Shown piece after piece: positions 25,044-34,900 of a stretch of DNA of 64,000 nucleotides. The position numbers and the translations under genes are program-made. Origin of the DNA: Chitinophaga fulva (GTDB lineage: Bacteria > Bacteroidota > Bacteroidia > Chitinophagales > Chitinophagaceae); contig NZ_JABBGC010000001.1 of NCBI RefSeq assembly GCF_012927205.1, positions 2,108,001 to 2,172,000 of the forward strand, given 5' to 3'. Position 1 is the stretch's first letter. Each line of letters begins with the position of its first letter. Below the pieces are notes generated by a model. That model was not told where the DNA came from. It was given only the letters and a program-made list of their open reading frames with translations, and did no database searches.

Positions 25044-26015
25044 ATGGATTTTTCAGAAGAAGAGATATATGAATTAATCACCAAGTTTCTTTCGGGAGAA
25101 GCCACTCCGGATGAGGCCATGCAATTGGAAGAATGGAAGGAGGAATCCATTGATCACAGCGAGTTTTACGCACATGCGGTCAGATTGTGGGAGCAGGTCA
25201 GTGGTGATGCCTCTTGCCCGGAATCCACCAATAAGGCCTGGGAAAAACTTGCCGGAAAGAAAACTGGTAACAATAAAAAGAAGTTCACCTTAAAAGTAAT
25301 CTTAAAGGTGGCTGCCGCTGTCATTTTAATGGTTTCTGCAGGGGCACTGTTGTTCAAAATAAATCACACGCCTCAACGGGAATATTCCATTATGCTGGAT
25401 GCTGGGAATAATTTTCTGAGGGATACGCTGCCCGACAATTCAATAGTTGTGCTGGATAAACAGTCTGGTTTCCAATACGGGGCTGATGATAATTCCCGTA
25501 AGGCAATTTTAAAGGGTCAGGCCTGGTTCTGTATTCAGGGAATAGATGGAAAACCTTTCGAAATTGAAACCAGGTATTTTAAAATAAAAGTACTGGGAAC
25601 TACCTTTCATGTCTCTGTGGAAAAGGAGTTTCAATCTGTAACTGTCACCAATGGGGCGGTTTTGCTGATTACCCCCCATGACACGCTGTTGGTGTCTGCT
25701 AATCAAAAGGGCTGCTATCTTCCTTCCTCCGGAAGGTTAACGCTATATCGGAAAATAGATATTAATGAAATGGCATATGCTACTCATCAGTTCTATTTTG
25801 ACGATACCAGGCTGGAAGACATATGTGCTAAACTAGCCAGCGTATATGGTAGAAAAATGGTTATAGCTGATGAATCACTTAAGTCGATGAGGATGACCGC
25901 CGAATTCCAAAATGAGTCGCTTCAGGATATAATGGTGATAATCGCACAGACTTTACATGTGCATTTCAAACAAACGAATGATTCAATAATCATACATGAA
26001 AAGAACAGTGACTAA
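25044..26015 (+). CDS. FecR-family anti-sigma factor (locus 2)
   Basis: A 323-residue single-pass membrane protein. The cytoplasmic N-terminus (about 1-88) has the usual LITKFLSGEATPDEAMQLEEW helix-rich start (split). The membrane helix is VILKVAAAVILMVSAGALLF (about 84-103). The periplasmic FecR domain includes DTLPDNSIVVLDK (about 130) and FEIETRYFKIKVLGTTFHV (about 172-190), and a C-terminal STN-like DUF4974 part closes it. It overlaps the STN-barrel gene by 20 bases, indicating translational coupling and a direct partnership. Confidence 0.9.
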   Translation: MDFSEEEIYELITKFLSGEATPDEAMQLEEWKEESIDHSEFYAHAVRLWEQVSGDASCPESTNKAWEKLAGKKTGNNKKKFTLKVILKVAAAVILMVSAGALLFKINHTPQREYSIMLDAGNNFLRDTLPDNSIVVLDKQSGFQYGADDNSRKAILKGQAWFCIQGIDGKPFEIETRYFKIKVLGTTFHVSVEKEFQSVTVTNGAVLLITPHDTLLVSANQKGCYLPSSGRLTLYRKIDINEMAYATHQFYFDDTRLEDICAKLASVYGRKMVIADESLKSMRMTAEFQNESLQDIMVIIAQTLHVHFKQTNDSIIIHEKNSD

Positions 26016-27246
26016 AATATGGTTCCAAATTCTATTGATGGCATTTGGTGTATTTTATGCCAGGTCCCTGCAAGCACAGCATTCGTCCCCTGAAGCTGAA
26101 TATGTAACGATCTGTACTTCCGAAATCCGGTTTAATAAACTGTTTGAATTGCTGCATGCCCAAACCGGTGCGCACTTTTCCATCAATACCAGTAAGTTTC
26201 CCTCCACAAAAATTATCCGGTTGAACGCCGGGCGCTATACCCTTAAGCAGGTCCTCATTCAACTACGAAACCATACCGGAATTGAATATAAAAAAGTAGA
26301 CAAATACATAGTGATTACAGATGGTACTGTTCCCAAAAAAAGGGCAATCATTTGCCATAAGAACTCACCAGCGAAAACAACCTGTTTATTACATCATCTG
26401 AGTTTATCTAATCTTCCATATACAAGCCATTTAACCTATAACCCCGCTGGCGTACAATTGCCAGTTATCATTGTTGATAGTGGCAGCATGAATGCGGTCA
26501 GGTTGGATAAAGGTCTAAAACAGGAACACCTCAGGGAATCAGATACACTTCGTTCTATTGCCACTCGCCATAGCTTCTTGGTGGACTCCGTTAAAAAGCA
26601 AACTGGTGAGGTATTAAAGGTTAATCTTCCATCTATTCCTATTCACCCTTTTTATGCCCATTCTTCCGCTGGTTATCCTTATATCGCACTGGGTTGGTAC
26701 GCTGATGAAAATTCATTGCTCAATGTTGAGGTTAATGGCGGCTTTCAGCATCTTTACCTGGTAGCCGCTGTCAGCAGGAACAACGGGTTTGAATTGTTCA
26801 GATATGGACTGGGATCTAAGGTGGGATTAGATAAACACTATGATTTGAATGTTAGCGCCACATACGGTATTAACCAAAAAAAGTATTCGGACCTCAATGA
26901 TACTTCCAAGAGCAATCAGGTAACGGTAAAAGGAAAGTTCCTGCAAGCCAGATTAAACCTGGAACGCCACATTAATGATCATTGGAGTTTACAGGCTGGT
27001 ATCTCCATTAATGCACTTTTTCAAACGTATTATTATAATGATATCCCTGCGGCGCCCATGTTGGACGAGCAACATTACTTTGCTGCCTACAAGATTGTGC
27101 ATACTCCTGTAATACTTGGTGATAGCTATTCTTCACAGAAAAGCATAAGTTTTATTTCATGGATGGGATTTCAGTTTGGAATTTCCTATACTATCAATTC
27201 ATTCCATAAACGGCCAAAGAAGGGGTGTCCTAAACCAGACCAATAA
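25996..27246 (+). CDS. STN domain fused to a small outer-membrane-like barrel
   Basis: A 416-residue exported protein (signal about 1-28, cleavage after LQAQ). Residues about 35-110 form an STN (secretin/TonB short N-terminal) domain: FNKLFELLHAQTGAHFSI and TLKQVLIQLRNHTGIEYKKV. A poorly conserved linker (about 115-215) follows. Residues about 225-405 alternate in the manner of amphipathic beta strands (YIALGWYADENSLLNVEV, QHLYLVAAVSR, GISINALFQTYYYND, WMGFQFGISYTINSF), suggesting a small barrel. There is no plug and no carboxypeptidase-like domain, so it is not a TonB receptor. The gene overlaps fecR by 20 bases, and it probably signals to the FecR/sigma pair. Confidence 0.65.
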   Translation: MKRTVTKIWFQILLMAFGVFYARSLQAQHSSPEAEYVTICTSEIRFNKLFELLHAQTGAHFSINTSKFPSTKIIRLNAGRYTLKQVLIQLRNHTGIEYKKVDKYIVITDGTVPKKRAIICHKNSPAKTTCLLHHLSLSNLPYTSHLTYNPAGVQLPVIIVDSGSMNAVRLDKGLKQEHLRESDTLRSIATRHSFLVDSVKKQTGEVLKVNLPSIPIHPFYAHSSAGYPYIALGWYADENSLLNVEVNGGFQHLYLVAAVSRNNGFELFRYGLGSKVGLDKHYDLNVSATYGINQKKYSDLNDTSKSNQVTVKGKFLQARLNLERHINDHWSLQAGISINALFQTYYYNDIPAAPMLDEQHYFAAYKIVHTPVILGDSYSSQKSISFISWMGFQFGISYTINSFHKRPKKGCPKPDQ

Positions 27247-27342
27247 TAATACTTTCCTTCTTTATTTTATTCTGGTAAGGGTCAGAACTTATTTATGTGT
27301 ATAAGAATAAGTAAGCATTCTTAACACAAAAGAAAATAAGTT

Positions 27343-28146
27343 ATGATAAACCTGATTCAGACAGCAGAAAGAACAAACAATTCTTCACATATCAATAATT
27401 ACATTTTTCAGAGACATTTATTTGCCTATAAGAGTGTTCCGGAAAAGTGGTTGTCAGGAAAGGATGTATTGGAAATAGGCTGTGGTACTGCTTATGGTGC
27501 TTCTATTCTGGCTGCGGACGCTAATGTGTATGTTGGATTGGATAAGAAGGTTCCGGTTGTGGAGCCTGCATTTAAAAACACTCGTTTTTTAAAGTGCACA
27601 CTTCCTTTTCTTCAGGAAATTCCTGACGGGAGTTTTGATACAATAGTGTGTTTCCAGGTAATAGAACATATCCGGCAAGATGCATTGTTGCTTTCGGAAA
27701 TGAAAAGAGTGCTGAAAAAGGATGGCGTTATTCTTATTACAACACCCAATAGGCTTACCACGCTTGTTCGAAATCCCTTTCATGTAAGAGAATATACCGG
27801 CGAAGAACTGGGTCACCTGGTACATCAATATTTCGATAAGTTCGATATTTATGGCGTATTCGGAAATGAAAGAGTAAAAGAATACTACGAAGTGAATAAG
27901 AAAGCAGTGGCAGGTATTCTCAGGATTGACAGGTGGGGTTTGATAGATAAAATGCCTGCTGCCTTACTTAAAATCCCCTATTCAATTATGAATAACCTCA
28001 ACAGGTTGTTGCTATTCCTCTCTGCTCCTCCGGAAACAAGAATGATAACAGACGAAGACTTCTCTTTATTAAAAGTTGACGATGATTGCCTCGATTTATT
28101 TGCGGTGATACACAACTCGGACCAAGCTGAAAAGTTGCGGGATTAG
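27343..28146 (+). CDS. Class I SAM-dependent methyltransferase
   Basis: A 267-residue cytoplasmic enzyme. Motif I is VLEIGCGTAYGASILA (about 44-59). An acidic residue at the end of strand 2 is in YVGLDKK, motif II-like SFDTIVCFQVIEHI falls about 92-105, and LKKDGVILITTPN about 126-138. This is the Methyltransf_11/UbiE-type arrangement; the acceptor is unknown. It is separated from the STN gene by about 95 bases and followed by a bidirectional terminator. Confidence 0.82.
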   Translation: MINLIQTAERTNNSSHINNYIFQRHLFAYKSVPEKWLSGKDVLEIGCGTAYGASILAADANVYVGLDKKVPVVEPAFKNTRFLKCTLPFLQEIPDGSFDTIVCFQVIEHIRQDALLLSEMKRVLKKDGVILITTPNRLTTLVRNPFHVREYTGEELGHLVHQYFDKFDIYGVFGNERVKEYYEVNKKAVAGILRIDRWGLIDKMPAALLKIPYSIMNNLNRLLLFLSAPPETRMITDEDFSLLKVDDDCLDLFAVIHNSDQAEKLRD

Positions 28147-28175
28147 CAGAATAGTTGCTTTGGTAGCAAGAATGA

Positions 28176-28215
28176 AAAAGGGAAAATCAGCAATAACTTA
28201 CTGATTTTCCCTTTT
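28176..28215. terminator. Bidirectional terminator between convergent genes
   Basis: A perfect 15-bp stem AAAAGGGAAAATCAG / CTGATTTTCCCTTTT with a 10-base loop. The A and T tracts at the two ends suit both strands. Confidence 0.85.
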
Positions 28216-28236
28216 GGGAGAGAAGAGGAGTGTTGA

Positions 28237-29112
28237 TTACTTTAAAAAATTATTCAGATAGGTCGAGATTATTGCCGTCTCTTTCATCAGGCTAACATGT
28301 CCTTGTCCAGGAACAATGGCCAGTTGTGATTTGGGCATAGCGGCCAAACCTTCAGCACCCCCACCTCCCAGTAATTGGTATGTTTTTATCAACTCAGTTT
28401 TATCTAGCCCGTCATTGTCGCCCGATATGATTAATACTGGCGCGGTAATTTTCGAGATATTGGCGTCTCCCAGGTCGAATGGTGTTCCAGCGGAAGCAAT
28501 CATCTGTTCCAGGAACTTTGTCCATTTTGTTTTGTCGGGCGCTACTGCGTCGTATGCCGCGTGCATAGGCGTGTTCGTAAAAAATTCAGGTTTCATTTGT
28601 TTAAACCCATTGGTTACTTCCGGGAGCCAGCCACTCGTTTTATAGGTGGAAGAGATGATGACTAATTTCCTTAACCGTTTTGGGCTTTGTATGGCAAATT
28701 GGTATGCCACCTTGCCACCAAAGCTATATCCTACTATATCAGCACTGTCAATTTTCAGGTGGTCCATTACGCCTTCCACGTCACTTGCTAAAGTAGTCAG
28801 TGATAATTTTCTCTCTGAAAATTCCGTATGTCCATGCCCCTGCAGTTCAATAGCAATTACTTTTCGGGATTTTGACAGTTCAGGGATTAATTGCCCCCAG
28901 TTCAGATCAATTGTCATATAAGCACCATGTAGTAAAACTATGGGCCTGCCTTCGCCATACACTTCATAATAAACTTTGATACCATTGACAGGTGCGTAAC
29001 CGCTTTCGGAAGGTTTGACGTGTTGCCCGTCAGATTTAGATGCTGTAAACATAATGATCGAGATTAGGAGTATGGATTGAAAGAGATGTCGTGTTTTGAG
29101 TAGCGTTTGCAT
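28237..29112 (-). CDS. Exported alpha/beta hydrolase
   Basis: A 291-residue protein with an N-terminal hydrophobic signal (about 10-29). It has the oxyanion loop PIVLLHGAYM (about 58-67), a nucleophile elbow GYSFGG (Ser about 132), an acid in ISGDNDGLD (about 234) and the catalytic His in VPGQGHVSL (about 272). The triad is complete. The closest functional types are esterases or haloperoxidase-like hydrolases; the substrate is not predictable. It is transcribed toward the methyltransferase terminator. Confidence 0.85.
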   Translation of the reverse strand: MQTLLKTRHLFQSILLISIIMFTASKSDGQHVKPSESGYAPVNGIKVYYEVYGEGRPIVLLHGAYMTIDLNWGQLIPELSKSRKVIAIELQGHGHTEFSERKLSLTTLASDVEGVMDHLKIDSADIVGYSFGGKVAYQFAIQSPKRLRKLVIISSTYKTSGWLPEVTNGFKQMKPEFFTNTPMHAAYDAVAPDKTKWTKFLEQMIASAGTPFDLGDANISKITAPVLIISGDNDGLDKTELIKTYQLLGGGGAEGLAAMPKSQLAIVPGQGHVSLMKETAIISTYLNNFLK

Positions 29113-29235
29113 AACGTTTCAAATTTTATTGGCCATACAAAGATGGGATTCATTTCAGAATCCGATACTGTGTGAAAACGACAATCTTAGGGGGTAATTC
29201 CGGCGCTGTATTGTTATTATGGCTGCTGAACTTTC

Positions 29236-30717
29236 TCATTTTCCCATTTTATCAGTTACATGCTTTATTATGGCCACTGTTTCATCTATTTCTTTTTCGT
29301 TCAATCCTGCAAACCCAAATCGTAGTGAATTCAAATGGTGTGTTCCATAACTATAGAATTTTCCATCATTCATGAACATACCATTAATTGCTACCTGTTT
29401 GGAAATTTCGGGTAAGGAAAAACCTTCATTGAATTTAGTCCAAACCGCAAGGCCTCCCGCTGGCTTTGCAAACGAAACCACATTTCCCAGTTGCTCTTGT
29501 AGTTGATCACATAAATGGTTCCTCCGGGCACGATACAATTTTACTGATTTTTTTATATGCTTCCGCATTTCCCCGTTTTGCATTAAAGCGGCGAGGGCTC
29601 CTTCGAACAGGTAATCGTTTCTGTAATCCAGGATGGTTCTCACTAAAACCGCTTCGTTAATAAAATTGCCGGGAGCAATCATGTATCCTAAACGGACGGA
29701 AGTAGTGAGTGATTTGGTAAGTGAACCAATGTAAATGATATTCCCACCATGATTCCCGCTTGCTAATGGCAATATTGGACTGCCATTATAATGAAAATCA
29801 TAATCGTAATCATCTTCAATCACCGGGAAATGGTATTTCCGGATTATGCCCATCAATTTTATTCTCCTGTCAGTACTTAGTGTTACTGTTGTTGGATGGT
29901 GATGGTGTGGGATGATATATAAAAGATCAGGTTTTTGAGTCTTACAGAATTGTTCGATAAAGTCTATTTTCATTCCATTTTCATCCATGGGAACTTTTAC
30001 GAGTTTTGCGCCGAATTGCTCAAAAATCAGATTGGCCAGAAAGAAATTGGGCTCACCTACCAGCACAGTTGAACCGGGCCGGAGTAAAATTTTGGCAGCT
30101 ATATAAATGGCCATTTGCCCACCATGTGTTAGCAGGATATTATTGGTGTCGATATTTAATCCTCTGCTATCTGATAGATATTCTACCAGTGCAGATCGCA
30201 AACTCAATGAGCCCATTGGACTGCTTTGATTTTGAGTATGTCTGTGCGAAAAACTATGGAACAAACTACGGTATTCTCTCAGTAGCAGATCTATTGGCGC
30301 TATTCTTTGGTCCGGGAATCCGTCGTTGATCACCAAACGATATTCTGTGGATTGAGGGGCCAAAGCCGGGAAATCAATTATTTTTTTTACTTCAAAGCCG
30401 GTGTCCCTGGTGTAGGCAGACGTTGTTTTGGATTTGTTAAAATCCCTGGGATTTATTCGGGGTAGTTTTTCTGCGACCGTAACATTCTTTCTCGGCTCAA
30501 TTTCAACCCAGGCCTGCGCTTCCAGCTCCTGGTATGCAGCAACTATTGTTTTTCTGTGTACGCCAAGTAAAACCGCCATTTCGCGGGTTCCGGGCAAAGT
30601 CGCTCCTGGTTTAATAATACTGTCGAGAATAAGCTCCGTTAATTGATTGGATATTTGTTGATATAAAGGTGTACTGGTATCCTTGTCAAGTTTAAGCAGT
30701 GTCTTAAATGGAAGCAT
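29236..30717 (-). CDS. MocR/PdxR-type GntR-family regulator with aminotransferase-like domain
   Basis: A 493-residue transcription factor. A GntR winged helix (about 15-85: TPLYQQISNQLTELILDS, GATLPGTREMAVLLGVHRKT) is joined to a fold-type I PLP domain. PLP landmarks are HGGQMAIYIAAKILLRPGST, VIEDDYDYDFHYNG and the Schiff-base lysine in GSLTKSLTTSVRLGYM (about 330). Family members sense PLP or amino compounds and often regulate the divergent neighbour. Here that is an RND efflux operon, with an inverted repeat placed between them. Confidence 0.88.
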   Translation of the reverse strand: MLPFKTLLKLDKDTSTPLYQQISNQLTELILDSIIKPGATLPGTREMAVLLGVHRKTIVAAYQELEAQAWVEIEPRKNVTVAEKLPRINPRDFNKSKTTSAYTRDTGFEVKKIIDFPALAPQSTEYRLVINDGFPDQRIAPIDLLLREYRSLFHSFSHRHTQNQSSPMGSLSLRSALVEYLSDSRGLNIDTNNILLTHGGQMAIYIAAKILLRPGSTVLVGEPNFFLANLIFEQFGAKLVKVPMDENGMKIDFIEQFCKTQKPDLLYIIPHHHHPTTVTLSTDRRIKLMGIIRKYHFPVIEDDYDYDFHYNGSPILPLASGNHGGNIIYIGSLTKSLTTSVRLGYMIAPGNFINEAVLVRTILDYRNDYLFEGALAALMQNGEMRKHIKKSVKLYRARRNHLCDQLQEQLGNVVSFAKPAGGLAVWTKFNEGFSLPEISKQVAINGMFMNDGKFYSYGTHHLNSLRFGFAGLNEKEIDETVAIIKHVTDKMGK

Positions 30718-30770
30718 ATGGACTACATTGAATGTTGAAACTGGCCCCCAAAGGTAAATGAATGCCTTTA

Positions 30771-30801
30771 TAGTTTTGCCAGTGAACAGTAACTGCTCAC
30801 T
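30771..30801 (+). promoter_or_regulatory. Promoter element and inverted repeat upstream of the RND operon
   Basis: TAGTTTTG at 30771-30778 fits TAnnTTTG. It is followed directly by AGTGAACAG-TAA-CTGCTCACT (30781-30801), arms matching at eight of nine positions. The repeat covers the expected transcription start, a position suited to repression, and sits between the MocR regulator and its divergent target. No good TTG is seen at -33. Confidence 0.5.
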
Positions 30802-30839
30802 ATTTATTTTTTTTATCTAAAAGGCATCCAGATCACGTC

Positions 30840-31979
30840 ATGTTCTGCAATAAAATTAATAGTCTCGTCTTCCTGTTGTTTCCTGTAATTGTGCTAAACT
30901 CCTGTGGGAGTAAATTGCAGCATCAAACAGAAACCTCCGCGCTAAAGGAATTTCCGGTGTTAACGGTTGAAGTGAAAAACACCAGCTTATACAGTGATTA
31001 TCCTGCTTCTATACAGGGTGTACAAAATATTGAAATAAGACCAAAGGTAGATGGTTTTATTGAGAAGATATATGTGGATGAAGGAGCATCTGTACAAAAA
31101 GGGCAGGTTCTTTTTAAGATAAATGCGCCTCAATATGAACAGGAAATGCGTACAGCGGCTGCCGCTATTAAAAGTGCAGAAGCAGAGGTGGGTACAGCCA
31201 GAATGCAGGTTGAAAAGGTTATTCCACTTGTTAAAGAGGAGATAGTCAGCAGCTATGAGCTGGAGACGGCAAAATTTATACTGCAAACTAAAGAAGCCGC
31301 GTTGGTACAGGCAAAAGCCAGCCTGGTCAATGCACATATAAATATTGGATATACGACCATCCTAAGCCCTGTTGACGGAGTGATTGGAGGCATTCCTTAT
31401 AAAACCGGAAGTCTGGTAACCGGTAGTTCCTTGCTGCCGTTAACAACGGTGTCGGCAATAAAGGAGGTATATGCTTATTTTTCAGTTAATGAAAAACAAT
31501 TCCTGTTATTCTCCGAAACACATGCTGGTATTACGCTGGAGGATAAGCTGCAAAAGCTGGCGCCTGTTTCATTGATCCTTCCCACTGGGGTTAAATACAA
31601 AGAGAAGGGCCGTGTGACAACAGTGAACGGATTGATAAATACGGAGACAGGGGCGGTCAGTTTCAGAGCAACTTTTCCTAATGCATTGGGGATAATAAGA
31701 AGTGGAGGAAGTGCCATTGTTCGTATGCAACAGGAGATCCCTAATGCATTGCTGGTACCTCAGAAGGCTACCTATGAAATGCAGGGTAAAAGGTTTGTTT
31801 ATAAACTTGATGAAAAAAATACAGCCAATAGTACAGCGATAGAAGTTGTTGAAGGTGTGCCCGGAGATTTTTTTGTAGTTCAGAATGGGCTGAAGGCGGG
31901 AGATCGGATTGTAGCATCTGGTATAGCTAATCTGAAAGACGGAATTAAAATTAAAGCAACAACAACTTCATTACAATAG
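30840..31979 (+). CDS. RND efflux periplasmic adaptor (membrane fusion protein)
   Basis: A 379-residue lipoprotein (LFPVIVLNSC, Cys 22). It shows the HlyD/AcrA layout: a lipoyl half VDGFIEKIYVDEGASVQKGQ (about 70-89), a coiled-coil hairpin (about 95-165, rich in Ala, Glu and Lys), a second lipoyl half TILSPVDGVIGGIPYKTGSLV (split, about 178-198) and beta-barrel/membrane-proximal domains ending in VVQNGLKAGDRIVASGIANL. It bridges the inner membrane pump and the outer membrane factor encoded directly downstream. Confidence 0.92.
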   Translation: MFCNKINSLVFLLFPVIVLNSCGSKLQHQTETSALKEFPVLTVEVKNTSLYSDYPASIQGVQNIEIRPKVDGFIEKIYVDEGASVQKGQVLFKINAPQYEQEMRTAAAAIKSAEAEVGTARMQVEKVIPLVKEEIVSSYELETAKFILQTKEAALVQAKASLVNAHINIGYTTILSPVDGVIGGIPYKTGSLVTGSSLLPLTTVSAIKEVYAYFSVNEKQFLLFSETHAGITLEDKLQKLAPVSLILPTGVKYKEKGRVTTVNGLINTETGAVSFRATFPNALGIIRSGGSAIVRMQQEIPNALLVPQKATYEMQGKRFVYKLDEKNTANSTAIEVVEGVPGDFFVVQNGLKAGDRIVASGIANLKDGIKIKATTTSLQ

Positions 31980-31980
31980 T

Positions 31981-34900
31981 ATGTTACGAAAATTTATTGA
32001 GAATCCCGTACTATCTACGGTAATATCTGTTATTATAGTAATTCTTGGTTTACTGGGATTATACGCTTTACCTATTACCCAGTATCCTGACATAGCACCG
32101 CCTACCGTAGAGGTGACGGCAACCTATCAGGGGGCCAATGCGGATGCTGTTATGAAGAGTGTGATTATTCCGTTGGAAGAGCAGATCAATGGTGTGGAAC
32201 ATATGACTTATATGACTTCCAGGGCGAGTAATGATGGAACTGCTGTAATAACAATAACCTTTAACCAGGATGCCAACCCGGATATGGCTGCAGTGAATGT
32301 TCAGAATAGAGTGAACAAAGCTATCAGCCTGATGCCGGCAGAAGTAGTGAAAGCTGGCATTAGTACAACAAAACGCTTAAGCAGCGAAATATTCAGTTTC
32401 CTGTTATACAGTGAAAAAAAGGAGTACGATCAAAAATTCCTGGAGAATTATCTCCGGATAAATGTATTACCTAAAATAAAGCGAATAAATGGGGTAGGTG
32501 ACCTCTATATCTATAGTGGACAGGAGTACAGCATGCGGATATGGCTTAAGCCTGATGTCATGGCATCCTATAACCTTATGCCTGCGGATATTATCGCGGC
32601 GCTCACGGAGCAGAATATTGAGGCAGCACCCGGTAAACTGGGGGAAAATAGTAACCAATCTTTCCAGTATACCTTAAAATACACCGGCAGGTTGGAAAAG
32701 CCGGAACAATTCGGTGATATCGTTCTTCGGTCTGTGGGGAACGGCCAGGTATTACGTCTTAAAGATGTAGCGAAAATTGAATTAGGCGCAGCATCCTACT
32801 CCAGTACTACTACAGCCCAGGGCTATCCTGCCCCTTATATTGCCGTTAATCAGACGTCTGGCTCCAACGCTCATGATATCATTAAGAAATGTGAGAGTAT
32901 ATTGGATGATGCAGCCAAAGAGTTGCCCAAGGGATTGAAATTTACTGTTTACACCAATGCCAATGATTTTTTGAATGCTTCCATGGATAAGCTGGTACAT
33001 ACATTAATCGAAGCTTTTGTGCTGGTATTTATTGTGGTATTCATTTTTCTGCAGGATTTACGTTCAACGCTTATACCTGCCATAGCGGTTCCTGTTGCAA
33101 TCATCGGTACTTTCTTTTTTTTGAAGCTATTCGGATTTACCATTAACCTGTTAACGTTATTTGCGCTGGTGTTATCAATTGGTATTGTGGTAGATGACGC
33201 TATTGTTGTCGTTGAAGCAGTACACGCCAAGTTAGACCAGGGCGCACATTCTGCAAAGAAGGCAACCGTCAGTGCCATACATGAAATCAGTACCGCCATT
33301 ATATCCATTACTTTGATTATGACTGCTGTATTTGTTCCCGTTACTTTTATCACGGGTTCAGTAGGAGCATTTTATAAGCAATTCGGTTTAACCCTTGCCG
33401 TTGCTATTATCATTTCTGCGATAAATGCGCTCACATTAAGTCCTGCTTTATGTGCATTATTGCTAAAGGCACATACCACTAGCCACAGACCAGAAAAGAA
33501 TTTACTAAAGCGGTTTTCTCAAAGTTTCAATACTGCATTCTCGGCTATGACAGCGCGTTATTCAGAAGCGTTGATGTTCCTTGCCAGAAGGAAGTGGTTG
33601 GCCATTGTCGCCATGGGCGGTTTCTCTATGTTATGCTGGTACCTGGTAAAAACTACCCCAACCGGGTTTGTGCCAAATGAAGACAGTGGATTTATATATG
33701 GCAATATTATCCTGCCCCCGGCGGCCTCACAGCAACGTACAGAGCAGATTGTTTATAAGATGGACAGTATTGCCAGATCAATGCCTGAAGTAGGCTTAAC
33801 ATCATTGGTGTCTGGCCGCGATCTGATCAGTGGTGCCGGTGGTGCTTACGGCTCTTTGTATGTTAAGTTGAAACCATGGGACGAGCGTACGCATAAAGGA
33901 CAGGACATCAATAGTATTGTTGGGAAACTGGTAGCGCAAACCGCTGGAATAAACGAGGCCAATATTATTTTCTTTACAGCACCAACACTGCAGGGGTTTG
34001 GTAACAGCAGTGGCTTTGAGTTTCAGTTGCAGGATAAAACAGGCGGAGATTATCAGTCATTTGATAACGTGATTCAAAAGTTCATGAAGGCTTTGCAGGA
34101 AAGACCGGAAATCATGTACGCAACAACGCCCTACAATACTAACTATCCACAATTTGAAGTAAGCGTAAATGTTGCAAAGGCAAAAGAGGCCGGTGTGCCG
34201 GTTAATTCAATTCTGCAAACATTACAGGGCTACCTCGGAGGGATCTATGCTTCGGACTTTAACCGTTTCGGAAAACAATATAAAGTGATTATTCAGGCTG
34301 ACGCGTTGCATCGGACCTCAGCAGAGGCACTTCAGGGTATTTTTGTAAGAAACGGCAAGAACGTAATGGCGCCTGTGTCTGAGTTTATTACACTTAAAAA
34401 GATCTATGGACCTGAATTCATCAATCGGTTTAATCTTTTTAATTCCGCCCTCGTCAATGGTTCTCCCAATCCTGGTTATAGCTCAGGCGACGCTATCAGG
34501 GCTATTCAGGAGGTGGGGGCCACAACGCTGCCAAGTGGCTACGGATATGAATTTTCCGGCCTCAGTAGGGAGGAGATTCTAAGCGGCAAACAAACAGTGT
34601 TAATATTTATTTTATCCATTGTATTTATTTATTTTTTATTGAGCGCCCAGTATAAAAGTTATATACTGCCGCTGTCTGTACTGCTTTCACTTCCTGTAGG
34701 GCTGGCTGGCGCTTTTCTGTTTGCCCGTTTATTCGGATTAGATAATAACATCTTTCTCCAGATCAGCTTAATCATGCTGATAGGGTTGCTGGCCAAGAAT
34801 GCCATCCTGATAGTGGAATTTGCTGTAATGCACAGAAGGAATGGAGAAGGACTGATACATTCGGCAGTAGCGGGGGCCACTACCCGTCTGCGTCCAATTC

